6,040 nt of DNA from Roseomonas sp. (GTDB lineage: Bacteria; Pseudomonadota; Alphaproteobacteria; Acetobacterales; Acetobacteraceae). Of the stretch, positions 1 to 5,481 are shown piece by piece. The position numbers and the translations under genes were made by a program. The notes beneath the pieces were generated by a model. It was not told the origin of the DNA. It worked only from the letters and a program-made list of their open reading frames with translations, and did no database searches. The first letter of the stretch is position 1, and the number at the start of each line of letters is the position of its first letter. The stretch lies in NCBI GenBank assembly GCA_020249415.1, contig JADCFR010000253.1:1-6040 (forward strand). Direction: 5' to 3'.

Positions 1-123
1 CTAGTGGTGCGATTCATGCTGCCCTATACCCTGCCGAAAAAGCCCCCGCGCACCACTAGCCGTATATTTGGTGGGCCGATTCACGCCGCTGTCGGAGACC
101 GACAGCGGCGATCGGACCACTAG
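1..123. repeat. Palindromic repeat module: two adjacent inverted-repeat units with CTAG ends
   Basis: Seen directly: the first 11 bases (CTAGTGGTGCG) are the exact reverse complement of bases 49-59, giving unit 1 (1-59). Unit 2 (about 71-123) has a related left arm, since bases 71-86 match bases 4-19 at 13 of 16 positions. It also has a related right arm, since ACCACTAG at 52-59 recurs at 116-123. The outermost arms also pair: bases 1-13 against 111-123, with one mismatch. CTAG occurs at 1-4, 56-59 and 120-123, marking unit ends. The stretch has no plausible coding content. This arrangement is typical of REP-like or MITE-like palindromic intergenic elements, but I do not recognise the family. 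More copies may lie left of the window edge. Confidence 0.7.
71..120. repeat. Long near-perfect hairpin within repeat unit 2
   Basis: Bases 84-95 (CGCCGCTGTCGG) pair perfectly with 99-110 around a three-base AGA loop, a 12-bp GC-rich stem. Outside it, bases 71-80 pair with 111-120 at nine of ten positions, with TCA (81-83) bulged on the left arm. The total is about 21 paired positions in 50 bases. There is no T-run on either side, so it is a poor intrinsic terminator. It fits better as the structured core of a mobile or repeated palindromic element, or as an RNA-stabilising structure. Confidence 0.75.
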
Positions 124-418
124 CGCCTGAGCTTCGGGCGGGAAAGCTTTGATTAAGCGCCTGATTCGGCCAAGTCCTTGCCTAAATCTTGTCATGATTG
201 CCGTGGCAAATACCCCACATGCTGTGGGCATCAGGTAACGCTTGACCTGTCCCGTCCAAATGGCATAGGCGAAGATGTCGTGATTGTGTTTCTGGATGTT
301 TCAGACACCAGGGCGTGATCAGCGGAACGGTTTGGGCTGCACCGATGCGGGGGCATTGGCGGGGTCCTTGGGGGGCCGTTTCGGGGCGCAAATCCCAGAC
401 CCGATGGAGTTTTAGGGG
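124..418. other. Non-coding leader region upstream of the transglycosylase gene
   Basis: I find no convincing gene in these 295 bases. Minus-strand open frames cross it, but their translations are Arg/Pro/His-rich, show no family motif, and one runs straight through the palindromic repeat. A possible sigma-70-like promoter for the downstream gene is TTGACC at 242-247 with CATAGG at 264-269 (16-base spacer); the -35 match is good and the -10 match is weak. Two small hairpins are visible: CCCACA/TGTGGG at 214-219 and 223-228 (three-base loop), and a bulged stem at 292-311. Neither matches a riboswitch I know. Confidence 0.4.
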
Positions 419-1645
419 ATGCACGGGTTTCGACTGGGCTATGGCCGGTTTCTGGTTTTAGGGCTGCTGCTGGCGGTGCTTTCGGCTTGCGCGGATGGCG
501 CAGGGCGCCACGCCAATGGGCCATTCTATAACCGCCCTGACAGCACGTCTCCGCCCGGACCGCCTGGCGATCCCTGGGGGCCCTGGATCCGCGATGCGTC
601 TCGCCGGTTTGATGTCCCTGATCTTTGGATCCGCGAAGTGATGCGCCAGGAAAGCGGTGGCCGACCAGGCGCGACCTCTCGCGTGGGTGCCATGGGGCTG
701 ATGCAGGTGATGCCGGGCACCTATCGTGAATTGGCGCAGCGCTACAATCTGGGGCCTGACCCCTATCATCCTTACGATAATTTGCAGGCGGGCGCCGCCT
801 ATATCCGGGAGATGTATCAGCTTTACGGATCGCCCGCCTTCCTTGCCGCTTATAATGCCGGGCCGCGGCGCTTGGAGGATTTCCTTTGGGGTGGGCGCGG
901 CCTGCCCGATGAAACCCGCAATTACGTCGCTCGCGTCGGGCCACGCATCGCGAGCACCGCGCCAGCCCGCCGCGCCCCAGCCGAGGTTTATGCGGCGGCT
1001 GATATCGGTACGAGCATCCCGCGCGGGCCGCGCCGGATGGATGGCAGCACGTTGGTAGCGCTGAATGAACAGCGCAGCCCGGCGCCGACGGTGCAGGTCG
1101 CGCAGGCCGCTGCCCCTGCCCCGGCAGCGCCGGCGGGCACCCAGGTGGCCAGCCTTGGCAATGATGTGGTCCGCATGGACCCGATCCCCGATGGCAGTAC
1201 CTTTACCCCGGCAGAGCGTCGGCGTAGCGGGCTGGATACGGGGCGTTCCAACCTTGCCGCAGCGCCCGTGGCACCGCCCGCGCCGCGTCAGGCGCCGGCG
1301 GCTGTGCCATCGCGCGGTCTTGGCCTGATCAGCTCCGCCCAGGCAGCGCCGGCCTCGCCTTCGGCCTTGGGCCGCGCCGGTTCTGTGCCGCCGCCAAGCG
1401 GGGGCGGGAATGGCTGGTCGGTCAGCCTGGGGCGTTTTGCCTCAGAAAACCTGGCGCGGAGCGCGGCTTCATCGGCGCGTTCCTCGGCGGGCGGCAGCGG
1501 TCAGGCGGAAGTGGTGCGCGTCGCGCAGGGCAATAACGCGGCCTTCACCGCAAGGGTGAAGGGGCTGACACGCGCGCAGGCAGAACAGGCATGCCAAAGG
1601 GCGCGCTCGGCGGGGAATTGCACGCTGGTGGCGCCGGGCGCCTGA
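419..1645 (+). CDS. Lipoprotein lytic transglycosylase (SLT domain) with SPOR-like C-terminus
   Basis: A 408-residue envelope enzyme predicted to cleave the MurNAc-GlcNAc bond of peptidoglycan, leaving 1,6-anhydro ends. Residues 1-24 are a lipoprotein signal: a hydrophobic stretch, then the lipobox LSAC with Cys24 as the lipidated residue. Ala at +2 suggests outer-membrane sorting. The SLT domain spans about 52-175, with the catalytic Glu78 in RQES, then GLMQVMP (93-99), AYNAGP (144-149) and NYVARV (168-173), the standard family-1 transglycosylase signatures. Residues 180-330 are a low-complexity Ala/Pro-rich linker. Residues 332-405 (from WSVSLGRF) resemble a SPOR domain, which binds glycan strands lacking stem peptides at division sites; two cysteines (392, 401) sit near its end. 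The ATG at 419 is chosen because GGAG at 406-409 lies nine bases upstream and the signal peptide starts there. The enzyme class is secure; the SPOR call is less so. Confidence 0.92.
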   Translation: MHGFRLGYGRFLVLGLLLAVLSACADGAGRHANGPFYNRPDSTSPPGPPGDPWGPWIRDASRRFDVPDLWIREVMRQESGGRPGATSRVGAMGLMQVMPGTYRELAQRYNLGPDPYHPYDNLQAGAAYIREMYQLYGSPAFLAAYNAGPRRLEDFLWGGRGLPDETRNYVARVGPRIASTAPARRAPAEVYAAADIGTSIPRGPRRMDGSTLVALNEQRSPAPTVQVAQAAAPAPAAPAGTQVASLGNDVVRMDPIPDGSTFTPAERRRSGLDTGRSNLAAAPVAPPAPRQAPAAVPSRGLGLISSAQAAPASPSALGRAGSVPPPSGGGNGWSVSLGRFASENLARSAASSARSSAGGSGQAEVVRVAQGNNAAFTARVKGLTRAQAEQACQRARSAGNCTLVAPGA

Positions 1646-1726
1646 GGGCGCCAGGCCAGGGCGGCGACGCTTGACGCGCCCTGCGGCCTTGTGAAGCATG
1701 GCCATTCCCCCTGACCGGGAATTGCA

Positions 1727-3241
1727 ATGCCGCAACTAGCGCCATGGGCCGCGATTAGCCCCGATAAACCCGCCGCGATTTTTCCCGATAGCGGCGCGGC
1801 GCTCAGTTTTCGTGAGCTTGATGCGCGCGCCAATCAGGTGGCGCATGGGCTTTTGGCGCTGGGCCTGGCGCCGGGCCAGGCGATGGCCTTGCTCTTGGAA
1901 AATACTCCCGAATTCCTGGTCCTGACCTATGGCGCCAAGCGTGCCGGGCTGATGGTGACACCGCTTTCCATTCATTTGCGCCCGAATGAGGTTTTGCATG
2001 TGCTCCGCGATTCCGGCGCGGTGGCGCTGGTTGCGGATGCGTCGCTCGCCGCGCTGGTTGCGAAGCTTGATCTTGCCGGCGTGGCGCATCGCTTTGCCGC
2101 GGGCGGTGCATTGCCCGGCTTCGCGCCGCTGGAAGCGCTGATGGCTGGCCAATCCACCACCTGGCCCGCAGGCGAAGTGCCGATTGGGCGAGAGTTTCTC
2201 TATTCCTCCGGCACCACAGGCCTGCCGAAAGGCATTCGCCGGCCGCTGATTGCCTTTGTTGATCGCTTGGCGCCGGAATTCGACATGAGCTGGCAGCGGC
2301 TTTACGGCTTTGATGAAGCGACCATCTATCTTTCGCCTGCGCCGCTTTATCACGCAGCCCCCAATCGTTATGTGCAGCGCACGATCAATTTGGGCGGCAC
2401 GGCGATTATCTTACGCAAATTCGATGCGGCGCGCTGCCTTGCCGTGATGGCCGATTACGGCGTGACGCATAGCCAATGGGTGCCGACCATGTTTGTGCGC
2501 CTGCTGGCCCTGCCGCAGCACCTGCGCGATGGGCATGATTTGTCGCACCATCGCTGCGCCATCCATGCCGCCGCACCCTGCCCGGTGCCGGTAAAGCAGG
2601 CCATGCTGGATTGGTGGGGGCCGATTATTTGGGAATATTACGCGGGCAGCGAAGGTATCGGCACCTGTGTGATTGATAGCGCCACCTGGCTTCGTAAGCC
2701 GGGCAGCGTTGGCCGCCCGGTCTATGGCCGTGTGCATATTCTGGATGATGCCGGCGCAGCCCTGCCGCCGCATACGATTGGGCGCATCTGGTTCGAAGGT
2801 GGCGCGCGCTTTGCCTATCACAATGATCCGGTGAAAACGGCGGAAGCCTATAATGAACGCGGCTGGGCCACGCTGCATGATCTTGGCTGGTTGGATGAGG
2901 AGGGTTTTCTGTTCCTGTCCGATCGGCGGGCTGATCTCATTCTCTCGGGCGGTGTCAATGTCTATCCCGCTGAAATCGAAGCCGTGCTGATGACCCATCC
3001 GCGCGTTGGTGAAGCGGCGGTGATTGGTGTGCAGGATGCCGAGTTTGGCGAAAGACCGCGTGCGCTGGTAGTGGCGCGTGACGGCGCTGGTGATGATACC
3101 CTGGCCGAGGAATTGCTGGCCCTTTGCCGCGCCGAATTGGCCGGGCCGAAGCAGCCCCGCGCGGTTGAGTTTGTCGCGGAGTTACCACGCAGTGAGGCGG
3201 GCAAATTACTTCGGCGGGTATTGAAGGAACGCTATCTTTAG
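1727..3241 (+). CDS. AMP-forming acyl-CoA synthetase (class I adenylate-forming enzyme)
   Basis: A 504-residue cytoplasmic ligase that activates a carboxylic acid with ATP to an acyl-adenylate, then transfers it to CoA. The full motif set is present: the P-loop YSSGTTGLPKG (159-169), YYAGSEG (304-310), the ATP-ribose region HDLGWLD (384-390), the hinge DRRADLILSGGVNVYP (399-414), and the C-terminal catalytic Lys493 in RSEAGK. Length is normal for the family, with no signal peptide. The hinge wording and the PLYHAAP segment (206-212) resemble fatty-acid, bile-acid and aromatic-acid CoA ligases, but the substrate cannot be read from sequence. The ATG at 1727 has GGGA (1717-1720) six bases upstream. 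The gene follows the transglycosylase by 81 bases; a possible -35 TTGACG (1671-1676) lacks a good -10. Three GGCGCC palindromes cluster at 1630-1652 at the preceding stop, without a T-run. Neighbouring receptors and a dehydrogenase suggest a role in organic-acid catabolism. Confidence 0.93.
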   Translation: MPQLAPWAAISPDKPAAIFPDSGAALSFRELDARANQVAHGLLALGLAPGQAMALLLENTPEFLVLTYGAKRAGLMVTPLSIHLRPNEVLHVLRDSGAVALVADASLAALVAKLDLAGVAHRFAAGGALPGFAPLEALMAGQSTTWPAGEVPIGREFLYSSGTTGLPKGIRRPLIAFVDRLAPEFDMSWQRLYGFDEATIYLSPAPLYHAAPNRYVQRTINLGGTAIILRKFDAARCLAVMADYGVTHSQWVPTMFVRLLALPQHLRDGHDLSHHRCAIHAAAPCPVPVKQAMLDWWGPIIWEYYAGSEGIGTCVIDSATWLRKPGSVGRPVYGRVHILDDAGAALPPHTIGRIWFEGGARFAYHNDPVKTAEAYNERGWATLHDLGWLDEEGFLFLSDRRADLILSGGVNVYPAEIEAVLMTHPRVGEAAVIGVQDAEFGERPRALVVARDGAGDDTLAEELLALCRAELAGPKQPRAVEFVAELPRSEAGKLLRRVLKERYL

Positions 3242-3296
3242 GCGGCCATTGCTGGACAGGGCGCGGCACCGCTTTCCGGCCAGATCGTGCCTGACG

Positions 3297-3323
3297 AAAA
3301 ACCATTTAAATCAGTTTTTTAAA
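3297..3323. promoter_or_regulatory. A/T-rich patch with TTTAAA palindromes, possible regulatory or weak termination site
   Basis: Within a GC-rich window this 27-base stretch is almost entirely A and T. AAAAAC (3297-3302) can pair with GTTTTT (3314-3319) around an 11-base loop that contains ATTTAAAT, and TTTAAA occurs twice (3305-3310 and 3318-3323). A run of six Ts (3315-3320) follows the acyl-CoA synthetase stop by about 75 bases. It could act as a weak terminator for that gene, as an upstream promoter element, or as an operator for the receptor gene starting at 3440. I could not identify a convincing -35/-10 pair downstream of it. Confidence 0.35.
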
Positions 3324-3427
3324 CTCCGCCCATCCATGGCTCACCCCTTTAATGGCTTGGCTGGCGGGTGATAACGTGCCAAGGGCGCGAAACATCTCTA
3401 AACCATGTCGGAAATTTCATATTGGCC

Positions 3428-3433
3428 AGGAGA
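3428..3433 (+). promoter_or_regulatory. Ribosome binding site fixing the start of the first Bug receptor
   Basis: AGGAGA ends six bases before the ATG at 3440, a near-ideal Shine-Dalgarno sequence and spacing. The reading frame is open upstream to a GTG at 3368. That would add 24 residues with no ribosome site and would bury the export signal, so the ATG at 3440 is the likely start. Confidence 0.8.
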
Positions 3434-3439
3434 ACGACC

Positions 3440-4417
3440 ATGCGCCTTACCCGTAGAAGCCTTGTGGCGGCGAGCATCGCCACCCCGCTGATCACCCGCC
3501 CCGTTTACGCCCAAGGCGCCTGGCCGCAGCGGCAGATCCGCTGGGTGGTTCCCTTCCCGCCCGCGGGGACGGCCGATATCCTTTCCCGCCTATTGGCGGA
3601 CCGGCTGGCGACGCGGCTTGGCCAGCCGGTGGTGGTGGATAATCGCGCCGGGGCGGGCGGCACGATTGCCGGTGCTTTGGTCGCGCAGGCGCGCGGCGAT
3701 AGCCATATCGTCATGGTGTCCAATTTCGCACCGCATGGCGTCTCGCCCAGTCTTTTTGCCAATATCGGCTATGATGCGGAAAGGGATTTCACCCATATGG
3801 CGCTGTTTGGCGCGCTGCCGATGGTGATTGCGGTCAATCCCAACCTGCCCGCGCAGAATATTCAGGAATTCATCGCGCTCGCGCGTCAGCGTGGCGCCGC
3901 GCTCAACATGGCCTATGGCGGCAATGGCACGGCTTCCCACCTGATCGGCCTTATCTTCCATCGCGCCGCCGGCATTTCGCCAACCTTCGTGCCCTATCGC
4001 GGCGCTGGCCCGGCGCTCGTGGATGTGCTGGCGGGCACGGTTGAATGCATTATCGAAACCCTGCCGGCAGCCCTTGGCCATATTCGCGCGGGGCGGTTGC
4101 GCGCGCTGGCCGTCAGCTCTGCCGCGCGGTCAATTGTGCTGCCGGATGTGCCGAGCTTCACCGAAATCGGCCTGGCCGAGGCAACGGGCGTGAATTGGTT
4201 CGGCTTTTGCGGCCCCGCCGGCCTGCCGGAGCCGATTGTCGCACGCTGGCTGCAGGAATTGCGCGACGTGCTGAATATGCCCGAAGTGCGTGACCGGCTG
4301 GTGGATCTGGGTGTTGAAGGCACCAGCCTCGACCCCGCCGCCACCGCCACCTTTGTCGGTAAGGAAGTCGCGCGCTGGCGCCAGGTGGTGCGCGAGAACA
4401 ACGTCACCGCAAGCTGA
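3440..4417 (+). CDS. Bug/TctC-family periplasmic solute-binding protein (first copy)
   Basis: A 325-residue exported receptor of the Bug family, the extracytoplasmic component of tripartite tricarboxylate (TTT) transporters that bind organic acids and related small molecules. Residues 1-24 form a signal peptide with a twin-arginine-like start (TRRSLVA, 4-10) and likely cleavage after VYA (22-24). Mature-protein hallmarks follow: VVPFPPAGTADI (36-47), the ligand-loop region NRAGAGG (68-74), VPYRGAGPAL (184-193), AGRLRALAV (217-225) and LPDVPSFTEIG (234-244). The ligand is not predictable, and the TctA/TctB membrane subunits are absent from the window. The gene lies 198 bases after the acyl-CoA synthetase on the same strand, so shared transcription is possible but not demonstrated. 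It converges with a second Bug gene, from which it is clearly diverged rather than being a recent duplicate. Confidence 0.93.
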   Translation: MRLTRRSLVAASIATPLITRPVYAQGAWPQRQIRWVVPFPPAGTADILSRLLADRLATRLGQPVVVDNRAGAGGTIAGALVAQARGDSHIVMVSNFAPHGVSPSLFANIGYDAERDFTHMALFGALPMVIAVNPNLPAQNIQEFIALARQRGAALNMAYGGNGTASHLIGLIFHRAAGISPTFVPYRGAGPALVDVLAGTVECIIETLPAALGHIRAGRLRALAVSSAARSIVLPDVPSFTEIGLAEATGVNWFGFCGPAGLPEPIVARWLQELRDVLNMPEVRDRLVDLGVEGTSLDPAATATFVGKEVARWRQVVRENNVTAS

Positions 4418-4432
4418 AAGAACGGGGGGGCA

Positions 4433-4460
4433 CCGAGCCAAGTTGTGCCGCTTGGCTCGG
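4433..4460. terminator. Hairpin terminator between convergent receptor genes
   Basis: CCGAGCCAAG (4433-4442) is the exact reverse complement of 4451-4460, giving a 10-bp perfect stem with an eight-base loop. It sits in the 53-base gap between the stop codons of two convergent genes, 15 bases past the plus-strand stop at 4417 and 10 bases from the minus-strand stop at 4471. The plus-strand tail has only a short TTT (4464-4466) and the minus-strand side has a run of C, so the U-tract is poor. It may work in both directions, possibly with Rho or as a 3'-end protecting structure. Confidence 0.65.
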
Positions 4461-4470
4461 CGGTTTCAAT

Positions 4471-5430
4471 TCACCCGCGCAAGCCAAGCCGGTTTACGCG
4501 CGCTTCTTCCTCATCAATCGTGCGCTTGATGAAGGCGGCGTAGTCCGTCGGGTTCAGATATTCCACCGGCATATCCAAGCGGTCCAGCGTTGCGAGATGC
4601 GATGGATCATTCAGCGCCGTGCGGAACCCCTGATGCAGCTTTTCGACGATATCCGGGTCCATCCCGGCCGGCCCGACCAGCCCATAGGGTGAGGTGATCA
4701 CCATATCCTGATAGCCAAGATCAAGCAGCGTCGGCACATCGGGCAGCTTGCGGCTGCGCTGCCGCGTCCAGACATTCAGCGCGCGAAGCCGCCCTTCAGT
4801 AATCATGGGCAGCGTGCCAGAGCCAGCGGAGCACGCTTCGATATGCCCACCCAGCAGGCTTGGTATGGCATCACCCTCACCACGGAAGGGAACATGGACA
4901 ATATCCAGGTTTTCGCGCGTGGCGAGGTCAATATTCGCGAGATGCGGCGTGCCATTCGCGCCCGTATTGCCGATGCGTATTTCGCCGGGACGACGGCGCG
5001 CATCTGCCACCAGATCAGCCCAGCGCTGATAAGGGCCATCGCCGCGCACGCACATGATGAACAGATAACCCGTCAGATGCATGATCGCGGTGAAATCGGT
5101 GCGCGGATTGAAGGGCATGCGCTGCATGAAGGGCAGGCGCATGGCCGGCAGCGGGAATTGCGCAATGGTATAGCCATCTGGCCGCGCGCGCGCGACGCCA
5201 GCGGCGGAAAGTGTCGCCCCCGCGCCAGGGCGATTTTCGGTTAGCACCTGCACGCCAAAGGCGCGCGATGCGGCTTCGGCAAAGCCGCGCATTTGCACAT
5301 CCGTGGCGCCACCTGGCGGGAAGGGCACCAGCAGCGTGATGGGGCGCGATGGAAAGCTTTGCGCCGCTGCAAGCCCCGGCGCGATGGCAGGGGCCGCGAG
5401 GGCAGAGAGAAGGATTTGCCGGCGATTCAT
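4471..5430 (-). CDS. Bug/TctC-family periplasmic solute-binding protein (second copy)
   Basis: A 319-residue exported receptor of the same family as the gene ending at 4417, read from the opposite strand. The signal peptide occupies residues 1-23, with a twin-arginine-like start (NRRQILLSA, 2-10) and likely cleavage after AAA (21-23). Family hallmarks: LVPFPPGGATDV (34-45), ENRPGAGATL (65-74), DGYT (85-88), GANGTPHLA (157-165), VPFRGEGDAIP (180-190), EGRLRALNV (212-220) and LPDVPTLLDLGY (229-240). The ATG is supported by GGGAG (5439-5443 on this strand) eight bases upstream. It lies 42 bases downstream of the acyl-CoA dehydrogenase stop on the same strand, so the two are probably co-transcribed; this suggests the ligand is a carboxylate or other compound degraded via CoA thioesters. 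No membrane subunits are nearby. The bound ligand is unknown. Confidence 0.93.
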   Translation of the reverse strand: MNRRQILLSALAAPAIAPGLAAAQSFPSRPITLLVPFPPGGATDVQMRGFAEAASRAFGVQVLTENRPGAGATLSAAGVARARPDGYTIAQFPLPAMRLPFMQRMPFNPRTDFTAIMHLTGYLFIMCVRGDGPYQRWADLVADARRRPGEIRIGNTGANGTPHLANIDLATRENLDIVHVPFRGEGDAIPSLLGGHIEACSAGSGTLPMITEGRLRALNVWTRQRSRKLPDVPTLLDLGYQDMVITSPYGLVGPAGMDPDIVEKLHQGFRTALNDPSHLATLDRLDMPVEYLNPTDYAAFIKRTIDEEEARVNRLGLRG

Positions 5431-5464
5431 GATGTTTGCTCCCGTTTGTTTATTGTTTTGTCCG

Positions 5465-5481
5465 ACGCTTTTTCAAAGCGT
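5465..5481. other. Small inverted repeat at the acyl-CoA dehydrogenase stop codon
   Basis: ACGCTTT (5465-5471) pairs with AAAGCGT (5475-5481) around a three-base loop, overlapping the minus-strand stop codon at 5473-5475. The minus strand beyond it continues with A/C-rich sequence and no T-run. It is therefore more likely an attenuating or mRNA-end-stabilising structure between two co-transcribed genes than a full terminator. It is short enough to be chance. Confidence 0.3.

Noticed and set aside
1..231. Minus-strand open frame of 76 codons through the repeat module
   Set aside because: Its C-terminal half is simply the translated palindromic repeat, its stop is the terminal CTAG of the repeat, and no family motif or ribosome site is evident.
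231..944. Long minus-strand open frame (237 codons) over the transglycosylase
   Set aside because: Arg/Pro/His-rich antisense shadow of a clearly recognisable plus-strand gene with catalytic motifs.
1630..1652. Cluster of three GGCGCC palindromes at the transglycosylase stop, considered as a terminator
   Set aside because: Short self-complementary hexamers common in GC-rich DNA, with no T-run following.
1736..2998. Two long minus-strand open frames (about 200 codons each) inside the acyl-CoA synthetase gene
   Set aside because: They are antisense to a complete, motif-rich ligase and have no recognisable domains; long antisense frames are expected in GC-rich DNA.
3368..3439. Upstream GTG start extending the first Bug receptor by 24 residues
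   Set aside because: There is no ribosome site before it, and it would place a polar segment ahead of the export signal; the ATG at 3440 has AGGAGA at ideal spacing.
5183..5194. Alternating CG run of six repeats, a possible Z-DNA or slippage site
   Set aside because: It encodes Ala-Arg codons in the second Bug receptor and such runs are ordinary in GC-rich coding sequence.
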